From the NCBI RefSeq assembly GCF_031886125.1, contig NZ_CP119391.1:2170001-2234000 (forward strand): DNA of 64,000 nucleotides, given 5' to 3'. Each line of letters begins with the position of its first letter. Within the stretch, counting starts at the first letter, position 1. A model generated the notes under the pieces. That model was given only the letters and a program-made list of their open reading frames with translations. It ran no database searches and had not been told where the DNA came from. Source of the DNA: Halomonas piscis. Its GTDB lineage: Bacteria; Pseudomonadota; Gammaproteobacteria; Pseudomonadales; Halomonadaceae. Positions 51,179 through 61,973 of this stretch are shown here, in pieces. A program made the position numbers and the translations under genes.

Positions 51179-52188
51179 TGGAATGGGCAATGCTTGAAGG
51201 CCTGCGCCCGGCGTGGCTGAGCCCGACGCTGCTGGCGACGGCCATTGCCATGATCGAGGCCGTGGCGATTCTGCTCGTCGCGGTGCTTATAAGTGCCTTG
51301 CTCACCGTGGTGGAGCGCCGGATGCTGGGGCTGTGGCAGGACCGCTACGGACCCAACCGGGTGGGGCCGTTCGGCTCGCTGCAGCTGATCGCCGACATGC
51401 TCAAGATCTTTTTCAAGGAAGACTGGATTCCGCCCTTCGCCGACCGCACGATTTTCCTGCTGGCGCCGGCCATTGCCATGGCCTCGCTGCTGCTTTCGTT
51501 CGTGATCATCCCCATCACGCCGACGCTCGGGGTGGCGGACTGGAACATCGGCCTGCTGTTCTTCCTTGCCATGGGCGGCATCAACGTTTACTCGGTGCTG
51601 CTGGGCGGCTGGTCCAGCGGCAACAAGTATGCGCTGATCGGCGCCATGCGCTCTTCGGCCCAGACCATCTCCTATGAGGTGTTCATGGGGCTTTCGCTCA
51701 TGGGCGTCGTGGCAACCGCGGGCTCGTTCAACCTGCGCGAAATCGTCAGCGCCCAGGAAGGCCTGTGGTTTGTCATCCCCCAGTTTCTGGGCTTTTGCAA
51801 CTTTCTCATCGCCGGCTTTGCGGTCACTCACCGCCACCCCTTCGACCAGCCCGAAGCCGAGCAGGAGCTCGCCGACGGCTACCACGTCGAGTATTCCAGC
51901 ATGAAGTTCGGCATGTTCTTCATCGGCGAATACGTGGGCATGCTGCTGATTTCGGCGCTCACCGTGACGCTGTTCTTTGGCGGCTGGCACGGGCCTTTCC
52001 TGCCGCCGATTGTCTGGTTCATGCTCAAGACCGCGGTCTTTACGCTGCTGTTTGTTCTGGTGCGGGCTGCGCTGCCCCGGCCGCGCTACGACCGCGTCAT
52101 GACCTTTGGCTGGATTGTCTGTCTGCCGCTCACGCTGCTCAACCTGCTGGTCACCGGCGCCATTATTCTGCTCGCGGCGCCGGCGTAG
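51178..52188 (+). CDS. nuoH: NADH-quinone oxidoreductase subunit H
   Basis: A 336-residue membrane subunit at the quinone site. The start [16 protein letters not shown] at 51178 overlaps the nuoG stop (TGATG). [41 protein letters not shown] and [29 protein letters not shown] are the conserved loops. Eight membrane helices expected. The frame runs open upstream to 51040 inside nuoG, which I reject. Confidence 0.96.
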   Translation: MEWAMLEGLRPAWLSPTLLATAIAMIEAVAILLVAVLISALLTVVERRMLGLWQDRYGPNRVGPFGSLQLIADMLKIFFKEDWIPPFADRTIFLLAPAIAMASLLLSFVIIPITPTLGVADWNIGLLFFLAMGGINVYSVLLGGWSSGNKYALIGAMRSSAQTISYEVFMGLSLMGVVATAGSFNLREIVSAQEGLWFVIPQFLGFCNFLIAGFAVTHRHPFDQPEAEQELADGYHVEYSSMKFGMFFIGEYVGMLLISALTVTLFFGGWHGPFLPPIVWFMLKTAVFTLLFVLVRAALPRPRYDRVMTFGWIVCLPLTLLNLLVTGAIILLAAPA

Positions 52189-52269
52189 GGCCGCGCTTGG
52201 GGGACGCACTGAGCCAATCGCCATGCAGGCGTAAAACGTGGGTAACCGGGCGTCAACGGAGGAAACGTC

Positions 52270-52809
52270 ATGTATAAAAAACTGTTACAAGGCACCTGGT
52301 CCCAGCTGCGCAGCCTGGGAATCATCTTCATGCACGCGTTTCGCAAGCGCGAGACGATCAACTACCCCGAAGAGAAGCCCTACCTCGCGCCGCGCTACCG
52401 TGGGCGCATCGTGCTCACCCGGGACCCTGACGGCGAAGAGCGCTGCGTAGCCTGCAACCTCTGTGCGGTGGCCTGTCCGGTGGACTGCATCGCGCTGCAG
52501 AAAGGGGAAAAAGACGACGGCCGCTGGTACCCGGAGTTTTTCCGTATCAACTTCTCGCGCTGCATTTTCTGCGGCATGTGCGAAGAGGCCTGCCCGACCT
52601 CGGCGATTCAGCTCACGCCGGACTTCGAAATGGCCGAGTATCGCCGCCAGGAGCTGGTCTACGAAAAGGAAGACCTTTTGATCAACGGCCCCGGCAAGGA
52701 CCACGACTACCACTTTTACAAGGTGGCCGGGCTTGCCGTGAGCGGCAAGGACAAGGGCCAGGGCGAAGACGAGGCCGAACCCATCAACGTCACCACGCTG
52801 CTGCCCTGA
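52270..52809 (+). CDS. nuoI: NADH-quinone oxidoreductase subunit I
   Basis: A 179-residue ferredoxin-like subunit with two CxxCxxCxxxCP sets: [15 protein letters not shown] and [15 protein letters not shown], for clusters N6a and N6b. [27 protein letters not shown] is the amphipathic N-terminus. GGAGG precedes the ATG. Confidence 0.97.
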   Translation: MYKKLLQGTWSQLRSLGIIFMHAFRKRETINYPEEKPYLAPRYRGRIVLTRDPDGEERCVACNLCAVACPVDCIALQKGEKDDGRWYPEFFRINFSRCIFCGMCEEACPTSAIQLTPDFEMAEYRRQELVYEKEDLLINGPGKDHDYHFYKVAGLAVSGKDKGQGEDEAEPINVTTLLP

Positions 52810-52836
52810 GGGCGCTTTGACCACACGGGAGGATTC

Positions 52837-53460
52837 ATGGAGCTTGCCTTCTATCTCGGCGGCCTGACAGCGGTGCTTGCCACCCTGGGCGTGATTGCCA
52901 ACCCCAACCCGGTACACGCGGTGCTGTACCTGGTGGTGTCGCTGCTGGCAGTCGCCATGGTGTTTTTCGCCCTCGGCGCGCCCTTTGCCGGAACTCTGGA
53001 AATCATCGTCTACGCCGGCGCCATCATGGTGCTGTTCGTGTTCGTGGTGATGATGCTCAATCTCGGCCAGGCCGCCGCCGAGCAGGAGCGCGAATGGCTC
53101 AAGGCGCGCACCTGGCTGGGGCCGTCGCTGCTGGCTGCGGTACTGTTTCTGACCCTGGTCAGCCTTCTTTGGCGCGGCGACGGCCAGTCCGTGATCACCG
53201 GCGGCGGGCTTACCGCCAAGGGCGCCGGCACGCTGCTCTACGGCCCCTGGCTCTTGCTGGTGGAGCTTGGCGCGCTGCTGCTGCTGGCTGCCCTGGTGAC
53301 GGCGTCCCACGTGGGCCGCTTGAGCCCGGTGGCCGCGCCCTCGCCCGCCCCGCGCGATATGCCCACGAACAGAAAAGGCAAAGGGGCGACCCAGCCATCC
53401 GCCGATGTCGAAGGCCAGCCTCAGCCGGCGGACACCGATACCCCCAAGGAGGACTCATGA
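52837..53460 (+). CDS. nuoJ: NADH-quinone oxidoreductase subunit J
   Basis: A 207-residue five-helix membrane subunit; [25 protein letters not shown] and [20 protein letters not shown] are the core. About 20 residues longer than E. coli NuoJ, the surplus being a hydrophilic C-terminal tail after residue 165 ([14 protein letters not shown]...). Overlaps nuoK start by 4 bases. Confidence 0.95.
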   Translation: MELAFYLGGLTAVLATLGVIANPNPVHAVLYLVVSLLAVAMVFFALGAPFAGTLEIIVYAGAIMVLFVFVVMMLNLGQAAAEQEREWLKARTWLGPSLLAAVLFLTLVSLLWRGDGQSVITGGGLTAKGAGTLLYGPWLLLVELGALLLLAALVTASHVGRLSPVAAPSPAPRDMPTNRKGKGATQPSADVEGQPQPADTDTPKEDS

Positions 53461-53765
53461 ACGGCGTCGCCATGGAACACGGCCTGGTTCTTGCCGCCGT
53501 GCTGTTTGCCCTGGGGCTTGGCGGACTGATGTTCCGCCGCAACATGATCTTTGTGTTGATGAGCCTTGAAGTCATGCTCAACGCCGCGGGTCTTGCTTTC
53601 ATCGTAGCCGGCACCGGCTGGGAACAGCCGGAAGGCCAGGTCATGTTCCTGCTGGTGATTACCCTGGCAGCGGCCGAGGCAAGCGTCGGGCTTGCCCTGC
53701 TGATCCAGCTGTATCACCGCTTCAAGACCCTCAACCTCGACGTGGCCAGCAGGATGCGCGGATGA
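53457..53765 (+). CDS. nuoK: NADH-quinone oxidoreductase subunit K
   Basis: A 102-residue three-helix subunit with [29 protein letters not shown] and [14 protein letters not shown], holding the two conserved membrane glutamates (MSLE, AAAE). The start at 53457 overlaps nuoJ (ATGA) and its stop overlaps nuoL; a longer frame from 53094 lies inside nuoJ. Confidence 0.96.
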   Translation: MNGVAMEHGLVLAAVLFALGLGGLMFRRNMIFVLMSLEVMLNAAGLAFIVAGTGWEQPEGQVMFLLVITLAAAEASVGLALLIQLYHRFKTLNLDVASRMRG

Positions 53766-55672
53766 TGGAACCCTTGACGACTTTCTTGACAACGCTCTCG
53801 ACAGCCCAGCCAACGGCGGTGCTGCTGCCGCTCACCTTCCTGCTGCCGCTTCTGGGCACGCTGATCCTGGCGTTTTCCCGGGGGACCCTGGGCTACTGCG
53901 CCAGCGCGCTGACGGGCACGGCCAGCGTCGGCCTGGCTGCCCTGGCCACGGCGATGATCGCTCTGGGCTTTGCCGAGAACGGCCCCGAGCAGCTGACGCT
54001 TTGGACCTGGATCGCCGTGGGTGATTTCCAGCCGGGCATCAGCCTGGCGCTGGACGGCCTGTCGCTGACCATGCTCGGGGTGATTACCGGGGTCGGCTTT
54101 TTCATCCACCTGTTCGCTGCCTGGTACATGCGCGGCGAGGCGGGCATCACCCGTTTTTACACCTACATGAACCTCTTCGTGTTCAGCATGGTGCTGCTGG
54201 TGCTGGGCGACAACCTGCTGCTTTTGTTCCTCGGCTGGGAAGGCGTAGGGATGTGCAGCTACCTGCTCATCGGCTACTACTACACCAACAGCGCCAACGG
54301 CTGGGCCGGGTTCAAGGCGTTCATCATTACCCGGATCGGTGACGTCTTTCTGGCCATCGGCATGTTTCTGCTCTTCGCCCGGCTGGGCACGCTCAACATC
54401 GCCGAGATTCTCGAGCTTGCGCCAAAGGCCTGGCAGTCGGGCGATACCGTGGTGGAGCTGGCGGCTTTCCTGCTGCTCGGCGGGGCGCTGGGCAAGTCGG
54501 CCCAGCTGCCGCTGCATACCTGGCTTGCCGATGCCATGGCCGGCCCCACGCCGGTGTCGGCGCTGATCCACGCCGCCACCATGGTCACCGCCGGGGTCTA
54601 CCTGATCGCGCGCATGCACGGCATCTTCGAGCTCGCGCCCGCCGCGCTTTACGCCACCGGCGTGATCGGCGCGCTGACGCTGCTCATGGCGGGCTTTGCC
54701 GCCCTTGCGCAAACCGACATCAAGCGGGTGCTGGCCTACTCCACCATGAGCCAGATCGGCTACATGTTTCTCGCTTTGGGCGTCGGCGCTTACGACACGG
54801 CGATTTTCCATCTGATGACCCATGCGTTTTTCAAGGCGCTTTTGTTCCTCTCCGCCGGCGCGGTGATCATAAGCTGCCATCACGAACAGGACATGCACCG
54901 CCTCGGCGGGCTGTGGCGCAAACTGCCGCTGGCCTATATGGGCTTTATAGTGGGCGGCGCGGCGCTGGCCGCCCTGCCGCTGGTGTCCGCCGGGTTTTAC
55001 AGCAAGGATGAAATCCTCTGGCAGGCGCTGGCCGCCGACCGGCAGGGCCTGCTCGCGGCCGGGCTGATCGGCGCGCTGCTGACCTCGCTTTACACCCTGC
55101 GGCTGATTATCGGCACCTTCCACGGCGCGGCAAAAAGCGATAACGCCCGCCATGCCGACACCGGCCGCGGCCTGGCCCACGGCCTGCCGCTGGTGGTGCT
55201 CGCCGTGCTCTCAACGTTTCTCGGCGCCTGGATTACCCCGCCGCTCGGCGGCGTGCTGCCAACAGGCCCCGGAGAGGGCGTCACGGCCGGCCACGGCGCG
55301 CTGGAGCTGGTTGCCGCCGCTACGGCTCTGGCCGGCATCGCTCTGGGGGTGTGGCTGTTCGGCCTCAAGCGCGGCTGGCTGCGCCCGGCCAACCACGGTC
55401 TGGGGGCCGGGCTCTGGCAGCTGTGGCACCACGCCTGGGGCTTTGACCTGGTGTTTGACTGGACCATTGTGCGCCCCTATCGCGGCGTGGTCTGGCTTTT
55501 GCAGAGCGATCTGTTCGACGGCCTCTTCCGCCTGCTGGCATGGTGCGTGCGGCTTGTGCACCTGGGGCTTTCGCGGACCCAGACCGGCAAGCTGCGCGGC
55601 TACGCCGTCACCATGGTGGCTGGGGCGACGTTGATTCTATTGAGTCTGGCGCTGGTGACCCAGGGAACCTGA
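53762..55672 (+). CDS. nuoL: NADH-quinone oxidoreductase subunit L
   Basis: A 636-residue antiporter-like proton-pumping subunit with about 16 helices. [50 protein letters not shown] and [17 protein letters not shown] are conserved. The long C-terminal amphipathic lateral helix is present after residue 540. Start overlaps nuoK by 4 bases. Confidence 0.97.
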   Translation: MMEPLTTFLTTLSTAQPTAVLLPLTFLLPLLGTLILAFSRGTLGYCASALTGTASVGLAALATAMIALGFAENGPEQLTLWTWIAVGDFQPGISLALDGLSLTMLGVITGVGFFIHLFAAWYMRGEAGITRFYTYMNLFVFSMVLLVLGDNLLLLFLGWEGVGMCSYLLIGYYYTNSANGWAGFKAFIITRIGDVFLAIGMFLLFARLGTLNIAEILELAPKAWQSGDTVVELAAFLLLGGALGKSAQLPLHTWLADAMAGPTPVSALIHAATMVTAGVYLIARMHGIFELAPAALYATGVIGALTLLMAGFAALAQTDIKRVLAYSTMSQIGYMFLALGVGAYDTAIFHLMTHAFFKALLFLSAGAVIISCHHEQDMHRLGGLWRKLPLAYMGFIVGGAALAALPLVSAGFYSKDEILWQALAADRQGLLAAGLIGALLTSLYTLRLIIGTFHGAAKSDNARHADTGRGLAHGLPLVVLAVLSTFLGAWITPPLGGVLPTGPGEGVTAGHGALELVAAATALAGIALGVWLFGLKRGWLRPANHGLGAGLWQLWHHAWGFDLVFDWTIVRPYRGVVWLLQSDLFDGLFRLLAWCVRLVHLGLSRTQTGKLRGYAVTMVAGATLILLSLALVTQGT

Positions 55673-55687
55673 AAGGGATAAACGCTT

Positions 55688-57217
55688 ATGATACTGGTAT
55701 GGCTGATCGTCATCCCGTTTGTCGGGGGGCTTTTATGCTGGCAGGCCGAACGCCTGGGCAGCCGGGCCACGCGCCTGATTGCTCTTGCCACCATGCTCTT
55801 CGTGCTGCTGATTGCGCTGTGGCTGTGGGTGCAGCTGAACTTTCAGCTGCCCGCCACGGACGGCTCGGGCGCCCAGTGGGCAATTGAGTATCGCCTGCCC
55901 TGGATCACACGCTTCGGTATCGATATCCATCTGGCGCTGGACGGCCTGTCGCTGGTGCTGATCGCCCTGACCGGCTTTCTCGGCGTGCTTGCGGTGCTCT
56001 GCTCGTGGAACGAGATCGTCCGGCGCATCGGCTTTTTCCACCTCAACCTGCTGTGGATCCTTGGCGGCGTGGTCGGGGTGTTTCTGGCCATCGATCTTTT
56101 CCTTTTCTTCTTCTTCTGGGAACTGATGCTGGTGCCGATGTACTTTCTCATCGCGCTCTGGGGCCACAGCGGCTCCAAGGGCAGCACCCGCATCGGCGCG
56201 GCGATCAAGTTCTTCATCTACACCCAGGCAAGCGGCCTTTTGATGCTGGTGGCGATTCTGGGGTTGGTGTTTGCCCACCACGCCAACACCGGCGAGTACT
56301 CGTTCAGCTATGCCGTACTCAAGGAAACCGCGCTGTCGCCCACGCTTGCCTTCTGGCTGATGCTCGGGTTCTTCATCGCCTTTGCCGTCAAGCTGCCGGT
56401 GATACCGCTGCACGGCTGGCTGCCCAACGCCCACGCCCAGGCGCCCACCGCGGGCAGCGTGGACCTGGCCGGCATCCTGCTCAAGACCGCCGCCTACGGC
56501 ATGCTGCGCTTTGCCCTGCCGCTGTTTCCCGAGGCCTCCCAGGCGTTTGCCCCGGTGGCCATGGGGCTGGGTCTGCTGGGCATTTTCTACGGCGCGGTGC
56601 TGGCCTGCGGCCAGCGCGATATCAAACGCTTTGTGGCCTACACCAGTATTGCCCACATGGGCTTTGTGCTCATCGGCATCTACGCCGGCACCGAGCTTGC
56701 GCTCCAGGGCGTGGTGGTGCTGATGGTGGCCCACGCCTTCTCTGCTGCCGGCCTCTTTATCTTGAGCGGCCAGCTCTACGAGCGGCTGCATACCCGCCAG
56801 ATCGGGGAGATGGGCGGTCTCTGGGGCCGGCTTGGCAGCTTGCCGGGCATGTACCTGTTCCTGATTGCCGCTTCGCTTGGCATGCCCACCACGGCCAACT
56901 TCGTCGGCGAGTTCATGGTGCTGTTCGGCACCTTTGCCATCGCCCCCTGGGTGGTAGCGCTTGCCAGCGTCGGGCTGGTACTGGCGGCGGTATATTCCCT
57001 TATGCTCATGCAGCGGGTGCACTACGGCCCGCCCCAGGACGATACGCCGCTGTCAGGCCTGGACGCTCGGGAATTCTGCATGCTGCTGGGTATCGTGGCG
57101 CTGATCCTCTGGGTTGGCCTCTATCCGCAGCCGCTGCTGGACACTACCGGCGCGTCCATGGGGGAAATCCATCGGCTGTTTGACGCCCAAAGCTCACCGT
57201 TGCCGGAGGCTCGCTAA
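55688..57217 (+). CDS. nuoM: NADH-quinone oxidoreductase subunit M
   Basis: A 509-residue antiporter-like subunit, 14 helices expected. FWELMLVPMYFLIALWG (conserved Glu), KLPVIPLHGWLPNAHAQAPTAGSVDLAGILLK, and AYTSIAHMGFVLIGIYAG are diagnostic. Stop overlaps nuoN start by one base. Confidence 0.97.
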   Translation: MILVWLIVIPFVGGLLCWQAERLGSRATRLIALATMLFVLLIALWLWVQLNFQLPATDGSGAQWAIEYRLPWITRFGIDIHLALDGLSLVLIALTGFLGVLAVLCSWNEIVRRIGFFHLNLLWILGGVVGVFLAIDLFLFFFFWELMLVPMYFLIALWGHSGSKGSTRIGAAIKFFIYTQASGLLMLVAILGLVFAHHANTGEYSFSYAVLKETALSPTLAFWLMLGFFIAFAVKLPVIPLHGWLPNAHAQAPTAGSVDLAGILLKTAAYGMLRFALPLFPEASQAFAPVAMGLGLLGIFYGAVLACGQRDIKRFVAYTSIAHMGFVLIGIYAGTELALQGVVVLMVAHAFSAAGLFILSGQLYERLHTRQIGEMGGLWGRLGSLPGMYLFLIAASLGMPTTANFVGEFMVLFGTFAIAPWVVALASVGLVLAAVYSLMLMQRVHYGPPQDDTPLSGLDAREFCMLLGIVALILWVGLYPQPLLDTTGASMGEIHRLFDAQSSPLPEAR

Positions 57218-58662
57218 TGCCGTTGCCCAAGCTTGCTATCGCTTATCTTCCGCTGATTCTGGTGGCCGCCACGGCCATCACCGTCATGTTGGGCACCGCC
57301 TGGCGGCGCGACCATCACGTCACGGTGGCCGTGAGCGTGCTGGGGCTGGCGCTTGCTCTGATTGCCCAGATCACGGCGCTGAGCATACTGCCGCTCACAA
57401 CCACGCTGCTCGTCTTTGACGGCCCGGCCGCCCTCGGCGGGCTTCTGGTGCTGGCCTCGACGCTTGCCTGCGCGGTGCTGGCGCATGCCTACTTCGAGAC
57501 GTTCCAAAAGCCCCGGGAAGAGTTTTACCTGCTGCTGCTGTGCTCGGCGGCGGGCGGGCTGGTGCTGGTGGCAAGCCGGCATCTGGCCAGCCTGTTTCTG
57601 GGGATGGAGCTTTTGTCCATGCCGCTTTACGGCATGCTGGCCTACGCCTTTCACGAGCGCCGTTCGCTGGAAGCCGGGATCAAATACCTGATTCTTTCCG
57701 CGGCGGCGAGTTCTTTTCTGCTCTTCGGCATGGCGCTGGTATACGCCCAGACCGGCGAGCTCGAGCTTGCCGCGCTGATGGCAACGCTCACGCAGGGCAG
57801 CGGCGCCTGGGGGCTGGCCGGGGCCGGCATGATGCTGGTGGGGCTCGGCTTCAAGCTGTCAATCGCGCCCTTCCACCTGTGGACGCCGGACGTCTACGAA
57901 GGCGGGCCCGGGCCGGCGGCGACGTTTCTCGCCACGGCCAGCAAGGTCGCGGTATTCATCATCATGCTGCGCCTGGTGATGAGCGCCCCGGCGTTTCAGG
58001 GCGAGTGGCTGCACGCGGTGCTCTGGGTGCTCGCGCTTGCCAGCATGCTGATCGGCAACCTGCTGGCGCTGACCCAGTCCAATCTCAAGCGCCTGCTGGG
58101 CTATTCCTCCATCGCCCACTTCGGCTACATGCTGCTGGTGCTGGTCATCGCCGACGGCCTGGCCGCCGAAGCCGGCGGGGTCTATCTGATAACCTACATC
58201 CTTGCCACTCTCGCCGCCTTTGGCGTGGTCATCCTGGTGTCAAGCGCCACCGAAGGCGCCGACGCCGGCAGCCTGCACTACTATCGCGGGCTGTTCTGGC
58301 GCCGGCCTTTCCTCACCGCGGTGATGACCGTCGCCATGCTCTCGCTCGCCGGCATTCCGGCAACCGTAGGCTTCATCGGCAAGTTTTACCTCATTGCTCT
58401 GGGCGTGGAAGCCGGGCAGTGGTGGCTGGTCGCCGGCATCATCGTCGGCAGCGCCATCGGGCTTTACTACTACCTGCGGGTGATCGTCACCCTGTTCCTG
58501 GCCGAACCGGGGATGCATCACCGGGACGCCTCGGCGGACTGGGCGGTGCGCGCCGGCGGCCTCGTCGTGCTCGGCGCGGCGGTGCTGGTGGTCCTGCTGG
58601 GCCTCTACCCCGCGCCCATGATCGCCCTGGCAAACGCCGCCGGTAGCGTGGCGACGCCGTAG
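57217..58662 (+). CDS. nuoN: NADH-quinone oxidoreductase subunit N
   Basis: A 481-residue antiporter-like subunit closing the operon. GMELLSMPLYGMLAYAFHERRSLEAGIKYLIL, KLSIAPFHLWTPDVYEGGPGP and GYSSIAHFGYMLLV are conserved. The 13 genes nuoA-N sit on one strand with short gaps or overlaps, so a proton-pumping complex I is complete in this genome. Confidence 0.97.
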   Translation: MPLPKLAIAYLPLILVAATAITVMLGTAWRRDHHVTVAVSVLGLALALIAQITALSILPLTTTLLVFDGPAALGGLLVLASTLACAVLAHAYFETFQKPREEFYLLLLCSAAGGLVLVASRHLASLFLGMELLSMPLYGMLAYAFHERRSLEAGIKYLILSAAASSFLLFGMALVYAQTGELELAALMATLTQGSGAWGLAGAGMMLVGLGFKLSIAPFHLWTPDVYEGGPGPAATFLATASKVAVFIIMLRLVMSAPAFQGEWLHAVLWVLALASMLIGNLLALTQSNLKRLLGYSSIAHFGYMLLVLVIADGLAAEAGGVYLITYILATLAAFGVVILVSSATEGADAGSLHYYRGLFWRRPFLTAVMTVAMLSLAGIPATVGFIGKFYLIALGVEAGQWWLVAGIIVGSAIGLYYYLRVIVTLFLAEPGMHHRDASADWAVRAGGLVVLGAAVLVVLLGLYPAPMIALANAAGSVATP

Positions 58663-58687
58663 CCGCAGGCGCCCCCACCCATCGGAC

Positions 58688-58732
58688 CGGCCGGCCCGCT
58701 TTTGCTCACTCGCAGGCGCCGGCCGGGCCGCC
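58688..58732. terminator. GC-rich region between nuoN and trpE
   Basis: CCGGCCGG (58690-58697) and a second CCGGCCGG (near 58718-58726) can pair around a TTTTGCTCACTC loop. No clear T-run; may still end both convergent transcripts. Confidence 0.35.
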
Positions 58733-60220
58733 TCAGTGTTCGTCCAGGCCGCGCTCGGCCATGGCCACGGCGCGAAACAGCGCGCGGCCCTTGCTCAGGG
58801 TTTCCTGCCATTCGGTTTCCGGGTCCGAGTCGGCAACGATCCCCGCGCCCACCTGCACGTGAACTTCTCCGTCCTTGATCACCGCGGTACGAATGGCGAT
58901 CGCGGTATCCATGTTGCCGTGCCACGACAGATAGCCCACCGCGCCGGAATAGATGCCGCGCTTGACCGGCTCGACCTCGTCGATGATTTCCAGCGCGCGC
59001 ACCTTCGCCGCGCCAGATACGGTGCCGGCGGGAAAGGTGGCGCGCAGCGCATCCATGGCCGAGAGCCCGGGTCTGAGCCGCCCCACGACGTTGGACACGA
59101 TGTGCATGACGTGGGAGTAGCGCTCGACCACCATTTTGTCGGTGACCCTGACGCTGCCGGTCTCGCTGATACGCCCGATATCGTTGCGCCCCAGATCAAT
59201 CAGCATGGAGTGCTCGGCGAGCTCCTTGGGATCGGCCAAAAGCTCCTTTTCCAGCGCCTCGTCTTCGGCTTCGGTTCTGCCGCGCTTGCGGGTGCCGGCA
59301 ATGGGGCGAACGGTGACTTCGTCTTCCTCGGTGCGGGTGAGGATCTCCGGCGACGAGCCCACCACCTGATGGTCACCCAGATTCAGGTAATACATGTACG
59401 GCGAGGGGTTGAGGCTGCGCAACGCCCGGTAGAGGTCCAGCGGCGCGGCGCGGTACGGAGCCGACATGCGCTGGGAAGGCACGCACTGCATGATGTCGCC
59501 GGCGCGGACGTATTCCTTGATCCTGGCCACCGCGGCCTTGAAGCCTTCCTGGGTAAAACCGGAGCGAAAGTCGCTTTCCCGAACCTCCGGCTTGCCCTGG
59601 ACCTGCCCGCTCGGTCGCTGATAGGCGTCGCGCAGGCGGCTTTCCAGATGCCGTAAATGCCCTTCGGCCGTCGCCAGAGCATCCACGGCTTCCGGGTCGG
59701 CGTGGGTCAGCAGCGTCAGCCGACCGGAAAGGTTGTCAAACACCACCAGGTCGTTGCACACCATCAGCAGGATGTCCGGCACGCCGAGCTGATCCGGCTT
59801 GTCGCTGTCGGCCAGGCGCGGCTCGATGTAGCGGATGGTCTCGTAGCCGAAATAGCCCACCAGCCCGCCGTCAAAGCGCGGGCGATCATCGATCTTGGGC
59901 ACCTTGAAGCGCGCCTGGAACTCCTCGATCCACGCTAGCGGGTCGTCGACTTCGGTCACCCCCTGGGTTTCGCCGTCCTGAAGATGGCGCACGGTATGGC
60001 CGCGCACTTCGATGCGCTCCCGGCAGGGCAGGCCGATGATCGAGTAGCGCCCCCACTTTTCGCCGCCCTGCACCGATTCCAGCAAAAAGGTCCAGGGCAC
60101 GTTGGCCAGCTTGAGATAGGTCGATAGCGGCGTATCCAGGTCGGCCAGCACCTCCCGGGCAACGGGAATACGGTTGTAGCCGGCGCGGGCCAGCTCGGCA
60201 AAGCGGTCGGGAGTCATCAT
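58733..60220 (-). CDS. trpE: Anthranilate synthase component I
   Basis: A 495-residue chorismate enzyme. An N-terminal regulatory region with [18 protein letters not shown] is the feedback (tryptophan) site. Catalytic blocks are [63 protein letters not shown] and [18 protein letters not shown]. The start at 60220 has AAGGAA upstream; the frame to 60274 enters gph and is rejected. It follows gph by 10 bp, in the rpe-gph-trpE order of pseudomonads. Confidence 0.95.
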   Translation of the reverse strand: MMTPDRFAELARAGYNRIPVAREVLADLDTPLSTYLKLANVPWTFLLESVQGGEKWGRYSIIGLPCRERIEVRGHTVRHLQDGETQGVTEVDDPLAWIEEFQARFKVPKIDDRPRFDGGLVGYFGYETIRYIEPRLADSDKPDQLGVPDILLMVCNDLVVFDNLSGRLTLLTHADPEAVDALATAEGHLRHLESRLRDAYQRPSGQVQGKPEVRESDFRSGFTQEGFKAAVARIKEYVRAGDIMQCVPSQRMSAPYRAAPLDLYRALRSLNPSPYMYYLNLGDHQVVGSSPEILTRTEEDEVTVRPIAGTRKRGRTEAEDEALEKELLADPKELAEHSMLIDLGRNDIGRISETGSVRVTDKMVVERYSHVMHIVSNVVGRLRPGLSAMDALRATFPAGTVSGAAKVRALEIIDEVEPVKRGIYSGAVGYLSWHGNMDTAIAIRTAVIKDGEVHVQVGAGIVADSDPETEWQETLSKGRALFRAVAMAERGLDEH

Positions 60221-60230
60221 CAAGGGTTCC

Positions 60231-60980
60231 TTATCGTATGGAAGACGTGCGGGCCGGGGCCGCCAGCAGCTCACTCAGCGAGTCCAGCAGCGCATCCGGC
60301 ATGCTGTCGCTGATTGGCTCGCCGTGATTGTAGCCGTAGGTCAGCGCGGCGGTGGCAAATCCCGCCGCCTTGCCGGCGGCCATGTCGTGGCGGGAATCCC
60401 CCACCATCACGCAGTGGCCGGCGGGCACGCCAAAGCGCTCAGCGGCGTGGCAAAGCGGCAGCGGGTCGGGCTTTTTCCGCGCCAGGCTATCGCCGCCCAG
60501 GCACAGGGAAAAGGCGTCGCACAAGGCAAAGTGCTCAAGCAGCGGCGCAACAAAGCGCTCGGGCTTGTTGGTGACCAGCGCCAGCACAAAGCCCGAGTCC
60601 CTGAGAGCGAACAGCGTCTCGGCCACGCCGGGGTAAAGCTGCGTCAGACGGTGCGGAGCTTCGCCGTAATAGCTCAGAAAGGCAGCATGGACCCGCGCCG
60701 CCAGCGTCTCGTCCACGGCCTCAACGGGAGTTTCAAGCGCCCAGGCGAGGCCGCGCTCCACAAGCTTGCGGGTGCCGTTGCCCACCCAGCGGCTAACGTC
60801 TTCCCGCTCGGGCAAAGCCAGCCGCTCGTCGTCGAGCGCGCGAACAAGCGCCGCCGCGAGGTCGGGCACCGAGTCGATCAGGGTGCCGTCAAGATCAAAG
60901 GCTATCAGCCGCTTGCCGGCTAACAGCGGGTGCAGCGCCCTGTCCGCTACCGCGTCGTGACGCCCTGCGTCCTGATTCAT
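60231..60980 (-). CDS. gph: Phosphoglycolate phosphatase
   Basis: A 249-residue HAD-family phosphatase. [24 protein letters not shown] carries the nucleophile Asp; [17 protein letters not shown] has Thr of motif [18 protein letters not shown] and [17 protein letters not shown] complete the site. It clears 2-phosphoglycolate from DNA repair. Co-transcribed with rpe upstream and trpE downstream. Confidence 0.93.
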   Translation of the reverse strand: MNQDAGRHDAVADRALHPLLAGKRLIAFDLDGTLIDSVPDLAAALVRALDDERLALPEREDVSRWVGNGTRKLVERGLAWALETPVEAVDETLAARVHAAFLSYYGEAPHRLTQLYPGVAETLFALRDSGFVLALVTNKPERFVAPLLEHFALCDAFSLCLGGDSLARKKPDPLPLCHAAERFGVPAGHCVMVGDSRHDMAAGKAAGFATAALTYGYNHGEPISDSMPDALLDSLSELLAAPARTSSIR

Positions 60981-61041
60981 GGTGGGCTCATCCTGGTGGT
61001 TCGTCTGCGGCCATCTTACCTGCCAAGCCGCCTCTCGCGCA

Positions 61042-61767
61042 TTATTCGGAGCGCTTCTGCGCCAGCGCCTCGCGCATCCTGGCGATCACCGAGTCGTAAT
61101 CGTGGGGGTCTTCACTTCTGCGCGCCTTGAAGATCGCCGAGCCGGCGACAAAGGTATCCGCTCCGGCGGCGGCCACCTCGGCGATGTTGTCAATTTTGAT
61201 CCCGCCGTCCACTTCCAGGCGGATGTCGTAGCCCGAGGCGTCGAGCTTTGCCCGGGTATCGCGCAGCTTGGCAAGGGTCTGCGGAATGAACGCCTGGCCG
61301 CCAAAGCCCGGATTGACGCTCATCAACAGCACCATGTCGAGCTTGTCCATGACGTAGTCGAGATAGCCAAGGGGCGTGGCCGGGTTCAGCACCAGCCCGG
61401 CCTGGCAGCCACCGTCGCGGATCAGCTGCAGCGAGCGGTCGATGTGGTCGGACGCTTCAGGGTGAAAGGTAATGATGCTCGCCCCGGCGTCGATGAAGTC
61501 GCTGATCAGCTGGTCGACCGGCTTGACCATCAGATGCACGTCGATGGGCGCGGTCACGCCGTGGTCGCGCAGCGCCTTGCACACCATGGGGCCGATGGTG
61601 AGGTTGGGCACGTAGTGGTTGTCCATTACGTCGAAGTGGACGATATCCGCGCCGGACGCGAGCACGTTGTCGACTTCCTCCCCCAGGCGGGCAAAGTCGG
61701 CGGAGAGAATCGACGGCGCAATACGGAAGAAGCGCGCCGGGGCATGAGGGGATGCGGTCATGGTCAT
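61042..61767 (-). CDS. rpe: Ribulose-phosphate 3-epimerase
   Basis: A 241-residue TIM barrel with [50 protein letters not shown] and LEVDGGIK, which hold the metal-binding His and Asp residues. Interconverts ribulose- and xylulose-5-phosphate. The N-terminus has about 14 extra residues ([14 protein letters not shown]); ATG at 61761 is an alternative. First gene of the rpe-gph-trpE leftward operon; the gap to gph is 61 bp. Confidence 0.94.
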   Translation of the reverse strand: MTMTASPHAPARFFRIAPSILSADFARLGEEVDNVLASGADIVHFDVMDNHYVPNLTIGPMVCKALRDHGVTAPIDVHLMVKPVDQLISDFIDAGASIITFHPEASDHIDRSLQLIRDGGCQAGLVLNPATPLGYLDYVMDKLDMVLLMSVNPGFGGQAFIPQTLAKLRDTRAKLDASGYDIRLEVDGGIKIDNIAEVAAAGADTFVAGSAIFKARRSEDPHDYDSVIARMREALAQKRSE

Positions 61768-61849
61768 GGGCTTTTTTGAGCGGGTGGCTTTGAAAGGGCT
61801 AATGATACCAGAGCCTGACTAGGCGACGAGAGGCGCGGCCGCGGCCGGC

Positions 61850-61915
61850 AAATGCGATACACATATATTCTAAATTCGAATAATAAATATGATTGTAATT
61901 ACTCATGGCCGGTTT
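61850..61915 (+). promoter_or_regulatory. AT-rich probable CysB-controlled promoter of the sulfate transporter operon
   Basis: A 60-bp island of low GC in an otherwise GC-rich chromosome, with ATTCTAAATTCGAATAATAA-type sequence (TTCGAA palindrome near 61874). CysB sites are AT-rich and upstream of promoters of the sulfate operon in other bacteria. The site match is by composition and context, not by a defined consensus. Confidence 0.5.
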
Positions 61916-61973
61916 TAGTCTTTATCCCACTCATCTTCATCTCTACTTCCGTTTCTCGTTACAGGAGCCTTGC

